DNA of 64,000 nucleotides, from assembly GCF_002042965.1 (NCBI RefSeq), contig NZ_MZNT01000005.1, forward strand, positions 248,001-312,000, written 5' to 3'. This document shows, one piece after another, positions 1 through 8,823 of this stretch (positions are counted from its first letter, which is position 1; every line of letters begins with the position of its first letter). A program made the translations under genes and the position numbers. The notes under the pieces are model-generated. The model saw only the letters and a program-made list of their open reading frames with translations, was not told where the DNA came from and did not search any database. The stretch comes from Paenibacillus sp. 32352 (GTDB lineage: Bacteria; Bacillota; Bacilli; Paenibacillales; NBRC-103111).

Positions 1-452
1 GCATGGGACAGCGTAATATCGTTCTCCCGGCAATACTCATAGTACTTTTTCATGTTCTCGGCATATTGCGGATGGTTCTCCTTCAGCAGATCCGCTGCTG
101 CGCCGAACGCCATGATGGCGGTATTCATATAATCGGGTGCGCGGCCCAACAATCCGTGATGGCGATCGCACCAAAGCGACATCATGACTCTTCGCCTCTC
201 CAGATCAGCCTTCGATTCGGGTCTAAGAAAAGATAGCCCTACCGGATCGCCGGATGTCGGAGACGTATAAGTCATCCGTGACCTATATTCGTCCTGTCCC
301 TGCATGTCGTACAATAAGGCCTGGGTAGCGACAAGTCCGCGAAAAGCAGGATGGCTCGTTATAGGACCCCTCACCTGCTCTCCACGGACCCAAACATGCG
401 CATTGGATTTATTCAAACGATCGACATACTGCTTTCCGTTCTTGATCGGCAC
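1..452 (-). CDS. hpaB: 4-hydroxyphenylacetate 3-hydroxylase-type flavin monooxygenase, N-terminal part (runs off window)
   Basis: About 150 N-terminal residues of a roughly 480-residue FADH2-dependent monooxygenase of the HpaB family, which hydroxylates phenolic rings with reduced flavin from a partner reductase. The translation begins MPIKNGKQYVDRL and contains the family patterns HPAFRG, LLYDMQ, TYTSPTSGDPVG, SLWCDRHHG and GRAPDYMN, the last being a hallmark of the family's N-terminal domain. I chose GTG at 452 because a GAGGAGG box lies about 8 bases upstream. The C-terminal catalytic part and any flavin reductase lie outside the window, so the exact substrate is open. It is downstream of GH105 on the same strand but separated by a terminator and repeat copy 1, so probably a separate unit. 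Confidence 0.88.
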   Translation of the reverse strand, partial: MPIKNGKQYVDRLNKSNAHVWVRGEQVRGPITSHPAFRGLVATQALLYDMQGQDEYRSRMTYTSPTSGDPVGLSFLRPESKADLERRRVMMSLWCDRHHGLLGRAPDYMNTAIMAFGAAADLLKENHPQYAENMKKYYEYCRENDITLSH

Positions 453-566
453 AGGAAACCACCTCCTCGGAATTTGATATATCATACGTCACCCTTATCA
501 GATGGATAGGGCGTCCGCATAGCGGCTCCAAAAAAATAGGATGGGCCCCTACCCTCGAACACAAAA

Positions 567-588
567 ATGCCGGCTTTTCAGCCGGCAT
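567..588 (-). terminator. Intrinsic terminator hairpin (distal copy) after the GH105 gene
   Basis: Eight-base stem GCCGGC-type arms at 567-574 and 581-588 with a short loop. On the minus strand it is followed by a T tract (A run at 562-567 on plus). The right arm sequence (GCCGGCAT) occurs again at 805-812 on the other side of repeat copy 1. Confidence 0.75.
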
Positions 589-593
589 CAGAT

Positions 594-789
594 TGTTGAG
601 AAACTCTTTTTTGCGAGAACTTTGCTGCATATGGAGGTGGGGTATGCCTCGGAGGAGTTTACGTCCGCCTTTGAAACCCGTGAAAATACCATTAAATAAA
701 TCTTATTTCACGGGTTTCAACAGCGGCTGGAGGGGCATACCCCATCGGAATGTATTGGCAATAGTTCAAGCTCTACAGGTTTCTCTACA
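594..789 (-). repeat. 196-bp terminator-associated palindromic element, copy 1
   Basis: One of three related elements (others 21641-21837 and 62192-62388). Ends are short inverted repeats of TGTTGAGAAAC type (594-604; complement at 778-789). Inside, GGGTATGCC-type arms flank TTGAAACCCGTGAAA and its complement, so a transcript would fold into one long interrupted hairpin. This copy is in the opposite orientation to the other two as written on the plus strand. No convincing ribosome binding site or conserved reading frame is seen across copies, so I treat it as non-coding and MITE-like. Distal flank is a complete terminator hairpin; proximal flank is a decayed copy of it. Confidence 0.85.
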
Positions 790-826
790 ATCTACCAGCT
801 TTCAGCCGGCATTGTTCCCCTGTTCA

Positions 827-1858
827 TTACCACTCTTGCCGCGTCAACAGCGATGACAGGAAGACCAGCGCCAAGCCTTGGCCCCATCCCTGTACCCGTT
901 TGTACGGAACCCCTTTGTATCCTTCTGCGTCGCGCATGACAGCCGTTCCGGCAGAAACGCCTCTCACCGATCCGTCCTCGTCAATGCGCCCCAATATGCC
1001 TGTAATGGATTTATTGACATACTTGTTGTACATCTTTCCGCTCGAGATCAATGCGGCGGCAATCCCGGCCGAGCCGGATGTTTCCGTGTAGGAGGCCGGA
1101 TCGTTCAGCACCGTATGCCATAGCCCCGAATCCGACTGCAGCCGCACCAGAGCAGCTAGCTGATCCCGTAAGGAGCCTTCAATGACCATAAAGGATGGAT
1201 GGGTCACATGAATTAACTTCAAGGCTCTAGCCATCGTGATCGCCGCCCAGGAATTGCCGCGGGCCCAATAAATACCGGACATATGGCTCTGGGCGAGATT
1301 ATCCCAGCCATGATAATACAGATTGGTCGAAGGGTCCTGCAAAAAGTCTTCATGGCCATGATACTGCTTGATGCCGTCCTCCAAATAATCGCTGCGGTTT
1401 AATAGGGTTCCGATTCGGACCAGGAAGTACCCCGCCATAAACATCGTGTCTACCCAGGCTTGCTCCGGGAAGTTATAGTCCTCGGAATTCACCGTGTGCT
1501 GAAAAATACCGTCTGCAAACCGCTCTGCGTCATTTTTCAGGAAATCCGCCATTTGGATGGCAAAATCCAGGTACTTTTGCTCCCCTGTCGCCTTATACAA
1601 GCTTAGAAGCGAATGACCAATGGAAACTCCGTTTACGGTCAGCTTCGGCAAACCGTCCTCCAGCTGCTCGTCCACCCAAGCCTGCAGCAGCTTGATATAT
1701 TCCTGGTTCCCTGTCGCTTCATAAGCTTCCGCCACACCGTAGAAAGCGACTCCGCCCGGCCAATCCCAGTTAAAATCCATTTGGAATGTGCGGCGAACGA
1801 CACGATCGATCATCGTTCTGATTTCTTGTTCGTCATAAATAAGTGCTGGCATATCCAT
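827..1858 (-). CDS. yesR: GH105 unsaturated rhamnogalacturonyl hydrolase (YesR/YteR-like)
   Basis: A 343-residue cytoplasmic (no signal peptide) (alpha/alpha)6-barrel hydrolase of the GH88/GH105 type. Family members remove the unsaturated galacturonyl residue left at the non-reducing end of oligosaccharides by rhamnogalacturonan lyases. Visible family patterns are the N-terminal FNWDWPGGVAFYGV segment, the EQAWVDTMFMAG segment with the presumed catalytic Asp (about residue 137), and YWARGNSWAA. The start at 1858 has GAGGAGG 6 bases upstream. It is the last gene of the yesMNOPQR-like operon, 67 bases after the permease yesQ, consistent with processing of imported disaccharides. Confidence 0.9.
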   Translation of the reverse strand: MDMPALIYDEQEIRTMIDRVVRRTFQMDFNWDWPGGVAFYGVAEAYEATGNQEYIKLLQAWVDEQLEDGLPKLTVNGVSIGHSLLSLYKATGEQKYLDFAIQMADFLKNDAERFADGIFQHTVNSEDYNFPEQAWVDTMFMAGYFLVRIGTLLNRSDYLEDGIKQYHGHEDFLQDPSTNLYYHGWDNLAQSHMSGIYWARGNSWAAITMARALKLIHVTHPSFMVIEGSLRDQLAALVRLQSDSGLWHTVLNDPASYTETSGSAGIAAALISSGKMYNKYVNKSITGILGRIDEDGSVRGVSAGTAVMRDAEGYKGVPYKRVQGWGQGLALVFLSSLLTRQEW

Positions 1859-1925
1859 AACTCCTCCTCTAAGTAGAAGAGTCTGCCGGATGCTCCGAAC
1901 AGACTCAAGTTTTTTAGACTCATTT

Positions 1926-2768
1926 TTACCCTTTCAAACCACTGGTGCTGATACCCTCGACGATATATTTTTGGAAGATAAAGAACACAATAACGATAGG
2001 AAGCAGCGACAGCGTGGACATCGCGAACATTCCACCCCAGTTGTTAATCGATTCTCCGTCCAGGAACAGCTTCAAAGCCAAGGAAACCGGATACAGCGAA
2101 GGCTTGTTCAAATACAGCAGAGGATTGATGAAATCGTCCCATTTCCAATAAAATTGGAAGATCGTTGCCGTAACCAGCGAAGGAATAATCATCGGAACGA
2201 TAATCCGGAAAAAGATTGAATATTTGTTGCAGCCGTCCATTTTGGCCGCTTCATCCATTTCTGGCGGAATGGTACGGATAAACTGCATAATCAGGAAGAT
2301 AAAGAACGGAACTCCGAAAAAGTTCGGTACGATAATCGGCTTGAACGAAGACAGCCATTCCAGCTTGGCGAACATAACGTATTGCGGAATCACGGTAACG
2401 TCGTGCGGCAGCATCATCGTCATCATCACGCAGCCGAACCAGAAACCGCTTCCCTTAAACGGGATTCGTGCCAAGCCGTAAGCAACGAGCGCAGAAGAAA
2501 CGACAGCGCCGATCGTCGAAATAATAACGATGATGAACGAGTTTTTAAAGAACGTGCCGAAGCTGTTGCCTGCAAATCCCTTCCAGCCCGTTACGTAGTT
2601 AACGAATTCAAGACGACTGGGGATCAAGCTGTAAGCCTGGGAGAAGATTTCATCGTTGGGCTTCAGCGAGCTTACCGCCAGCCAAATGATCGGATACAGC
2701 ATGAGCAATGCCAGTAAGCCTACGATCAAGTGATAGAAGACGTTTGAAATTTGTTTGCTTCCAGCCAT
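1926..2768 (-). CDS. yesQ: CUT1 carbohydrate ABC transporter permease (YesQ/MalG type)
   Basis: A 280-residue inner-membrane permease with six predicted membrane segments. The EAA loop used to dock on the ATPase is visible as [25 protein letters not shown] in shortened form (about residues 172-196). The C-terminus [14 protein letters not shown] is typical of MalG-like CUT1 permeases. It starts one base after yesP ends, with AAAGGAG upstream, so both permeases are translated from one message. No ATPase gene lies in the cluster; such systems usually share an MsmX-type multitask ATPase encoded elsewhere. Expected substrate from context: rhamnogalacturonan-derived oligosaccharides. Confidence 0.93.
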   Translation of the reverse strand: MAGSKQISNVFYHLIVGLLALLMLYPIIWLAVSSLKPNDEIFSQAYSLIPSRLEFVNYVTGWKGFAGNSFGTFFKNSFIIVIISTIGAVVSSALVAYGLARIPFKGSGFWFGCVMMTMMLPHDVTVIPQYVMFAKLEWLSSFKPIIVPNFFGVPFFIFLIMQFIRTIPPEMDEAAKMDGCNKYSIFFRIIVPMIIPSLVTATIFQFYWKWDDFINPLLYLNKPSLYPVSLALKLFLDGESINNWGGMFAMSTLSLLPIVIVFFIFQKYIVEGISTSGLKG

Positions 2769-2769
2769 C

Positions 2770-3669
2770 TTATTTGTCTCCTTTCGCCTCGTAATGCACC
2801 CAGTACTTGGATGATTTGAAGATGACGAGTGTTATGACCCCGATGATGATGAGCATGATCCAAGCAAGAGCCGAAGCGTAGCCCATTTCGAAGAATACGA
2901 ACGCTCTGCGGTACAAGTACAAGGAATACAATAACGTGTTATCGAGCGGTCCGCCTTCGCCTCGCGATATGATATAGGCCGGTGTAAAGGTCATGAAAGC
3001 GGAAATCGTCTGCATGATCAGGTTGAACAAAATGATCGGGCTAAGCAGCGGAAGCGTAATTTTGAAAAACTTGTAGATGCCGTTCGCTCCATCGACACTG
3101 GCTGCTTCGTACAGGGATGCCGGGATGTTCTTCAAGCCTGCAAGGAAGATCAGCATGGAAGAACCGAATTGCCATACCGATAAGGCGATCAACGTCCATA
3201 ATGCCGTGCCCGGGCTTCCGATCCAGGACGTTTCCGTGTGGATCCCTATCATTCCAAGGAAGGAGTTCAGGAGCCCTTTGTCGCCGAATATTTGCGTCCA
3301 CATGATAGAGACAGCGACGCTGCCGCCGATCAGGGACGGAAGATAGTAGGCCGAACGATACACGCCGATCCCGCGCGCCGCTTTATTCAACAGCATCGCT
3401 ACCAGAAGCGCGAAGCCTAAGCGGAGAGGGACGCTGGCGAACACGTAAGTAAATGTAACCTGAAATGACTTCCATATTTTGTCGTCATCCGTAAAAATTT
3501 TGATATAGTTATCAAACCCGATCCATCGGGGAGCTTCCATCAAGTTATACTCGGTAAACGAGTAGTACAATGATGATAGAATAGGATACAACGTGAAGAT
3601 GAGAAAGCCGATGATAAACGGAGCGGTAAACACGTATCCGACGACATTGTTGTTGTCCCGCAGCTTCAT
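2770..3669 (-). CDS. yesP: CUT1 carbohydrate ABC transporter permease (YesP/MalF type)
   Basis: A 299-residue permease with six predicted membrane segments and the EAA loop [26 protein letters not shown] (about residues 185-210, quoted here only as its core [10 protein letters not shown]). An upstream in-frame TTG at 3678 exists, but the AGGGG box lies immediately before it and is correctly spaced (8 bases) from ATG at 3669, so I use 3669. It pairs with YesQ. A dedicated promoter with a conserved box (3725-3787) lies between it and yesO, after the yesO terminator, so the permeases can be transcribed independently of the binding protein. Confidence 0.92.
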   Translation of the reverse strand: MKLRDNNNVVGYVFTAPFIIGFLIFTLYPILSSLYYSFTEYNLMEAPRWIGFDNYIKIFTDDDKIWKSFQVTFTYVFASVPLRLGFALLVAMLLNKAARGIGVYRSAYYLPSLIGGSVAVSIMWTQIFGDKGLLNSFLGMIGIHTETSWIGSPGTALWTLIALSVWQFGSSMLIFLAGLKNIPASLYEAASVDGANGIYKFFKITLPLLSPIILFNLIMQTISAFMTFTPAYIISRGEGGPLDNTLLYSLYLYRRAFVFFEMGYASALAWIMLIIIGVITLVIFKSSKYWVHYEAKGDK

Positions 3670-3724
3670 GGAATTCAACCCCTATGCATGTAGTTTGCTG
3701 TTCTTCTCTTAACTCTATAGTTTC

Positions 3725-3787
3725 ATTATAAAGACTGGCGTCTCCTAGAAGAATGCAAAAAACCGTTCATTTTGTTTAAAAAACAGA
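3725..3787 (-). promoter_or_regulatory. yesP promoter with conserved activator-like box
   Basis: A 32-bp block at 3756-3787 matches 28 of 32 bases of the block upstream of yesO (5272-5303). In both cases the -10-like hexamer (here TATAAT, 3725-3730 on minus) lies exactly 25 bases downstream of the block, and the -35 position is poor. Identical spacing and a weak -35 fit an activator-dependent promoter; the adjacent AraC-type regulator YesN is the obvious candidate (inference). Confidence 0.7.
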
Positions 3788-3821
3788 CTCCGGCTTTGTT
3801 CAAAAATCCGTTGGTGAGATG

Positions 3822-3868
3822 AAAAAAAGCGGACCAGACTTCTCGCAGGAGACTGTCTTGATCCGCTT
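3822..3868 (-). terminator. Terminator between yesO and yesP
   Basis: Stem AAGCGGA (3827-3833) with TCCGCTT (3862-3868), extended by inner pairing of AGAC with GTCT, followed on the minus strand by seven T. It would let the binding protein be made in excess over the permeases, a common arrangement in binding-protein-dependent transporters. Confidence 0.85.
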
Positions 3869-3874
3869 CTTGGA

Positions 3875-5203
3875 TTATTTTTTGTTTTTGGCCAGAATCG
3901 CGTTGGCGTCTTTACGGAACTTCGCCGCAGCATCTTCTACAGAAATTTTCTTATACAAAATTTGCTCGCTCAAGTCCTTCAACAGCTTCTCTACTTCAAC
4001 AGAACCGACTGGGTTCGGAGGATCCATAGGACTGCTGTTATTTTCAGCCCAAGCTACGTAATCGAATACTTTGGCTTCAGCCGGAGTCAAGCTAGGCTTC
4101 AGCGCTTCCTTCACCTTGGAGGAGATTGGTACGCCGCGCTCGCCTTTAATGATTTTGTTAGCATCAATATCGTTAATGAAGAAGTCGATAAATTTGGCTG
4201 CTTCGTCTTTTTGCTTCGAGTTTTTCGTGATGGAGAAGCCCATACTAGGCTTCAAGAACAAGCCTTTCTTGCCGTTTGGACCTGGAATCGGAATCAGATC
4301 CGTATTCCGCTTGGCCGCAGCCGACCATGCTACGTATTGGTTGGACCATGCGAAGCTGCCGAATGCATTGCCGAGAACCATTTCGTCGTCCTCAGGAGTG
4401 GATTTCTTTTGAGCCAGCTTATCCAGGCTTAGCAAGTAACCGGCATCATACATTTTTTGGTAACGCTTGAAGTAATCAATGAACGGTTTATCATCTGTAT
4501 AGCCTAGGCTGGTACCGTCTGCACTATACATTTTTTGATCTACTGTACGAAGGTAATACGGGAAGAAGACATCGTATCGCAAATAGTCCATCAGGATTTT
4601 GCCATTGCCTTTCAGCTTGGCGCCCAAGGCATCGAGGTCATCCCAAGTCCAGTCTTTGGCAGGCATGCTTGCACCTGCTTTAGCCAGCATATCAGGGTCA
4701 ACCGTCGCTCCGAGAGCGTTCACGCCCAGAGGAATCTGGTACAGCTTGCCGTCGTACTCGCCGCTTTTCAGCGTGTTCGGGTTCACTGAGCTCATATCGA
4801 GCTTGCCGATGGTCGTATAAGGACGAAGATCCTCCAGCTGGCCTCTGCCGCCGAATTGGCTCAAGTACGACATATCCATTTGAATGATATCCGGCAATCC
4901 GTTAGCAGCCGCTTGTGGAGCGAGCTTTTTCCAGTAATCGTCGAATGACGCGTATTCCGCTTCGATTTTTACGTTAGGATGCTTTTGTTGGTAAAGCTCT
5001 ATTACTTTCAGGGTATAATCGTGTCTTGCCTGACCGCCCCACCATGCAATACGCAAGGTTACCGGATCCTTACTGTCCGTACCGGAGCCCGAGCTCACCG
5101 CATCCGTCTTCTTGCCGGCATCCCCGTTGGAAGCCGCTCCTCCGCAACCTGCAGCGGTTAAAATCATCGACAACGACAGCACCATTGGCAACGCTTTCTT
5201 CAT
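3875..5203 (-). CDS. yesO: Sugar-binding lipoprotein of the CUT1 transporter (YesO type)
   Basis: A 442-residue extracytoplasmic solute-binding protein, family 1. The signal peptide ends in the lipobox LTAAGC with the acylated Cys at about residue 20, followed by a Gly/Ser/Asp-rich linker, then the typical VTLRIAWWGG start of the mature domain. Expected ligand from context: unsaturated rhamnogalacturonan oligosaccharides delivered to YesPQ. The start at 5203 is preceded by GGGGAGG. It is flanked downstream by a strong terminator and upstream by its own promoter box (5241-5303), next to the regulator yesN. Confidence 0.93.
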   Translation of the reverse strand: MKKALPMVLSLSMILTAAGCGGAASNGDAGKKTDAVSSGSGTDSKDPVTLRIAWWGGQARHDYTLKVIELYQQKHPNVKIEAEYASFDDYWKKLAPQAAANGLPDIIQMDMSYLSQFGGRGQLEDLRPYTTIGKLDMSSVNPNTLKSGEYDGKLYQIPLGVNALGATVDPDMLAKAGASMPAKDWTWDDLDALGAKLKGNGKILMDYLRYDVFFPYYLRTVDQKMYSADGTSLGYTDDKPFIDYFKRYQKMYDAGYLLSLDKLAQKKSTPEDDEMVLGNAFGSFAWSNQYVAWSAAAKRNTDLIPIPGPNGKKGLFLKPSMGFSITKNSKQKDEAAKFIDFFINDIDANKIIKGERGVPISSKVKEALKPSLTPAEAKVFDYVAWAENNSSPMDPPNPVGSVEVEKLLKDLSEQILYKKISVEDAAAKFRKDANAILAKNKK

Positions 5204-5240
5204 CTCTATTTCCTCCCCTGTTCTTCGTCTTCACACTGCT

Positions 5241-5303
5241 ATTATCTCGTTTTGGACCAGGAAAAAGAATTCAAAAAACCGTCAACCTTGTTTAAAAAAC
5301 AGA
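5241..5303 (-). promoter_or_regulatory. yesO promoter with conserved activator-like box
   Basis: Box at 5272-5303 is 28/32 identical to that upstream of yesP. The -10-like hexamer GATAAT (5241-5246 on minus) is 25 bases downstream, the same distance as at yesP. The conserved ends of the box are CAAAAAACCGT and TTGTTTAAAAAACAGA on the plus strand. Likely binding site for YesN or an equivalent AraC-type activator (inference). Confidence 0.7.
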
Positions 5304-5321
5304 GATATTGCAGAAAAAACG

Positions 5322-6872
5322 TTACGTCGTTTTCAAATATTCCGATGGAGAGCATCCTGCATATTTTTTAAATACCTGACTGAAGTATTGAGGGTTGTCC
5401 CCGAAGCCGAGCTGTTCGGCAAGCTCAAAGATTTTGATGTCTGATTTTTGATGCAATAGATCGATAGCTTTGGATATCCGCACCCTCATCACATAGTTGG
5501 AAAACTTTTCTCCGGTCTCTTTTTTGAATAGTTTCCCCAAATAATCCGGATTCATATACAGCATCTGGTGAGCCACCCAGTTCAGTGACAGCTCGGGATC
5601 GGCCAAATGCTCGTTAATAATATCCACGACCTTGCTCACGATAGCGCTGTGCTTGCTCTTCGTCTGCTCATAATGACTCGAAGCGATCTCTTCCGCCGTT
5701 TCTTTGAACAACGTCTGAATCGCCTGCAGGGTATCCAGCTGCATCAGCTTCACGACTTTATCCATATATCGGTGCATATTCTCAGAGTCTCCGAGCCGTA
5801 TCATCTCCATAAAGAGCTGAATCACATAGGATTTGGCCGTTGTAATATCCGATCGAAGCTCCGACAGCCGCTGGAAGAACAGCTCGATCTCATGAGCCGC
5901 TTCCTGACGGTTCCCCGTCTTAATCTGCATGATCAAATTGTCCTCGTTAAACCCGAGCTCGTCGCTTTCTGTTAGGCCCAGCCCGACAACATCCGACTTC
6001 GTAATCAAGCTGCCTTCACCGAGATAAAAGCGGTAGTTCAAGCATTCCAGCGTTTGCTTGTATAAACTGCGGGCCTGTATAATTTCCCCTGCCTCGCTTA
6101 ATGCTATAGTCAAATCGATCTTATAGTACTTCAGAAAGGTCTCCCGAATTTGACCGATTCGTTCCTGTAAAGCACTTACCGTAATCGTATCCTCCACGAC
6201 GATAAGCACATGATCGCCGACCGTCGAGCTCAGCACATTGTTCTCCAACAGCTCCTCGGCTATATTTTTCACCGCAAACAGATGCTCGAATTCGAACGGG
6301 CCATCGAGATGGAACAAAATCAATCTCACCTTGCGGTCGCCCAAATCCAGCTGGAATAAGTGACTGAAATATTCCCAGTCCCGGTTTCCGTACGTTTTAT
6401 TCGTCACGAATTCCTTGAGAAACTGCTCCTTCACGTGAGGCAGCACTTTAGCCAAGCCTTCCTTCATGGTGCTTATGAACTGCTCGCTCTGCCGTTCCTG
6501 ATTCAGCTCCGAGACCAGCTCCTCGAGAACCTCCATGATCTTGTTCTCATTGCACGGCTTCAGCAAATAATGCTTCACTCCGTATTCAATCGCGGATTGG
6601 GCATATTCAAACTCTCCAAAGCCGGAGAGCAGGATGATTTTGATATGCGGATATTGAGAGGATACCTTCGCCGCAAGCTGAAGCCCGTCCATTCCCGGCA
6701 TTTTGATATCGCTGATGATGATGTGCGGCGGGTCCTCCTCAATCTTCTCATATGCCTCTATTCCGTTGCGTGCCGTTCCTGCAAGCACCGTACCGGCTTG
6801 CTCCCATTTGACAATCTTCGATATGCCGTCCAAAATGATTCGCTCATCATCGACCAGCAATACTTTATACAT
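5322..6872 (-). CDS. yesN: AraC-type response regulator (YesN-like)
   Basis: A 516-residue response regulator. Residues 1-120 form a receiver domain (VLLVDDER, then ISDIKMPGMDG with the phosphoacceptor Asp near residue 54, and a conserved Lys in the LLKPCNENK segment); a long middle region follows; the last ~100 residues form two helix-turn-helix motifs of the AraC class ending QVFKKYAGCSPSEYLK. A longer reading frame extends to 6962, but ATG at 6872 has a GAGGG box and gives the normal receiver start, one base after the kinase stop. It presumably responds to phosphorylation by YesM and activates yesO and yesP through their matching boxes. Confidence 0.93.
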   Translation of the reverse strand: MYKVLLVDDERIILDGISKIVKWEQAGTVLAGTARNGIEAYEKIEEDPPHIIISDIKMPGMDGLQLAAKVSSQYPHIKIILLSGFGEFEYAQSAIEYGVKHYLLKPCNENKIMEVLEELVSELNQERQSEQFISTMKEGLAKVLPHVKEQFLKEFVTNKTYGNRDWEYFSHLFQLDLGDRKVRLILFHLDGPFEFEHLFAVKNIAEELLENNVLSSTVGDHVLIVVEDTITVSALQERIGQIRETFLKYYKIDLTIALSEAGEIIQARSLYKQTLECLNYRFYLGEGSLITKSDVVGLGLTESDELGFNEDNLIMQIKTGNRQEAAHEIELFFQRLSELRSDITTAKSYVIQLFMEMIRLGDSENMHRYMDKVVKLMQLDTLQAIQTLFKETAEEIASSHYEQTKSKHSAIVSKVVDIINEHLADPELSLNWVAHQMLYMNPDYLGKLFKKETGEKFSNYVMRVRISKAIDLLHQKSDIKIFELAEQLGFGDNPQYFSQVFKKYAGCSPSEYLKTT

Positions 6873-6873
6873 G

Positions 6874-8646
6874 TTAATCCCTCGTTTCATCCGGAATGAT
6901 GATGGAGACGCTTGTCCCATGGTCCTGCTGACTATCCAGCCGGATGCCGTAATCTTCACCATAAGCCAATTTGATTCGCTCCTCGATGTTCTTCAGACCG
7001 ATGCCGCTCCCACGTGTCCGTGCCTCGCCCCTTCTCACCTGCTCCAGCAGGGCCGCGCTCATGCCCGGTCCGTTATCCTCTACGACCATGATCATCTTGC
7101 CGGGCTCTTTTCTTGTATAAATGCGAATGCGGCACGGCTCCAGCATCTGCTCGAGCGCATAATGGATCGAGTTCTCCAGCAGGGGCTGCAGCGTCAGCTT
7201 GGGCAGCTTCAGCTGCTTGGCTTCTTCCGGAATGTCCATCTCGAACATCAGCCGTTCCTCGAAGCGATATTTCTGAATCGTAATATAACACATCACGATC
7301 TCCAATTCCTCTTCCACCGTGATCAGGGTTTCCCTCATGCTGATCGAGCTCCTGAGCAAAAAGCCTAGTGCCTCGACCATCTTGGAAATTTGCGGCTGAT
7401 CGTTCGTCTTGGCCAGCCAGTTGATCGATTCCAGCGTGTTATACAAAAAATGCGGATTAATCTGCGCCTGAAGCGCTTTAAATTGAGTCTCTTTAATGGT
7501 CAGCTGCTTGGCATAATTTTCGGTTATCAGTTCATTGATCTGCTGCATCATGATACGGAACGTTCTGTGCAGCTGACCCACCTCGTCCATTTGCAGCGCG
7601 ATCGTGTCCGCCGAGTCCGATTCGGTCAGGCTGAAGTCCCCTTTTTGCACCTGCTTCATGCGGCCTATCAAGTCTTCAATGGGCCGGGTCAGACTTCTTG
7701 CAAAATTAATGGCGACAGCCATCACCGCAAGCAGACTGACGATAAACCCGAAAAGGAGGAACCGTTTCATCAGGATGATTTTTTGAAAAATCGTATCATA
7801 GGGAACCAGACTGTGGTAGGCCCAGCCCAAATAGCCTGACTGAATCTGCGTCCAGAAGTACGAACGGCCGTTGAACTGCTTGATCTCATAGTTATGATGC
7901 CATTGGTCAGTAACCGGGACGAAGGAGCTCAGGTCATCATCCGGCTTGGTCGGGTAGATGATATGGTCTCCGGAAGCGATACGCATCTCTCCGTTCTTCA
8001 GCTCCGTGCCCGCTATGACGTCATCTACGATTTTCTCGAACCGGATGCGCAGCACCACTGTACCGATCCTATCGAGACTGAAGTTTTGGTTCTGATAGGA
8101 CCGGATTTCCCGCGCGGCTATCAGATTAGTATCCTCCGAGTCGGGAAGAATCCAGCGGATTTCCCCGGACCCTTTGGCCGATTCATCCAATATGATTTGC
8201 TTCTTTTCCTTCGATACCGTGGACGATTGGCCCGCCAATGCCTGCTCGCCCAGCAAATCGGTAACCTCGATGGAGTAAATATATTTCTCATAGCCTGCGT
8301 ATTGAACCAGCTTGTCGGATATATACGAGCGCAGCCGCAGCTTCTCAAACTCCGGGGTATCCGGGGTGATGGAGAGCAGCAGGCTTTGAATTTGCGAATC
8401 CGTCGCAATACTGAACGACAGCCGGTCCATCTTCTTCAGCTCGTTCTCAATTCCGCTGGAGGATAAGTTGAGGAGCTGTGACGACTTGGAATAAAGCTGC
8501 TCGTCGTAGATCGAATAAGCATATTGCAGGGAAAAATAGGTGATGAGGAAACAGACCGCCATGATTAAAGAAATGAGTGAAAATACTTTATGCTTAATCT
8601 TCCAATTGACCGCATTCTGGAAAAAAGGAATTGCAAAGCGCTTCAT
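6874..8646 (-). CDS. yesM: Sensor histidine kinase (YesM-like)
   Basis: A 590-residue membrane kinase. A membrane segment at about residues 18-43 and a second at about 290-312 enclose an extracellular sensor domain; a HAMP linker follows (ARSLTRPIEDLIGRM), then the LytS/YesM-type phosphorylation site NPHFLYNTLESINWL (His near residue 400) and an ATPase domain with VVEDNGPGMS and GSGIGLKNIEER. It probably senses pectin-derived oligosaccharides, directly or via a binding protein, and phosphorylates YesN, whose gene follows after one base. Start at 8646 has GGAGGGAACGG upstream. Confidence 0.93.
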   Translation of the reverse strand: MKRFAIPFFQNAVNWKIKHKVFSLISLIMAVCFLITYFSLQYAYSIYDEQLYSKSSQLLNLSSSGIENELKKMDRLSFSIATDSQIQSLLLSITPDTPEFEKLRLRSYISDKLVQYAGYEKYIYSIEVTDLLGEQALAGQSSTVSKEKKQIILDESAKGSGEIRWILPDSEDTNLIAAREIRSYQNQNFSLDRIGTVVLRIRFEKIVDDVIAGTELKNGEMRIASGDHIIYPTKPDDDLSSFVPVTDQWHHNYEIKQFNGRSYFWTQIQSGYLGWAYHSLVPYDTIFQKIILMKRFLLFGFIVSLLAVMAVAINFARSLTRPIEDLIGRMKQVQKGDFSLTESDSADTIALQMDEVGQLHRTFRIMMQQINELITENYAKQLTIKETQFKALQAQINPHFLYNTLESINWLAKTNDQPQISKMVEALGFLLRSSISMRETLITVEEELEIVMCYITIQKYRFEERLMFEMDIPEEAKQLKLPKLTLQPLLENSIHYALEQMLEPCRIRIYTRKEPGKMIMVVEDNGPGMSAALLEQVRRGEARTRGSGIGLKNIEERIKLAYGEDYGIRLDSQQDHGTSVSIIIPDETRD

Positions 8647-8823
8647 CGGACCGTTCCCTCCTTCTCGGCTCCGTTTTCTACCTATCGTACAATATCTCGG
8701 GGCAAACAGCCAATGGCATTTCCTGATTGCCGTTTGAAATGGGGACGTGTTATGATGGTGGGGTTCAGGAATTGGGATAGCTTTCTTTTGATCATTCGAT
8801 TCTTAGTTGATTGGAGTACTTAT

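Noticed and set aside
3..236. 77-residue plus-strand frame at the left edge
   Set aside because: Antisense to a convincing HpaB N-terminus on the minus strand.
593..856. 87-residue open frame across repeat copy 1 and similar frames in copies 2 and 3
   Set aside because: Frames differ between copies, no ribosome site is conserved, and the conserved feature is palindromy, so they look non-coding.
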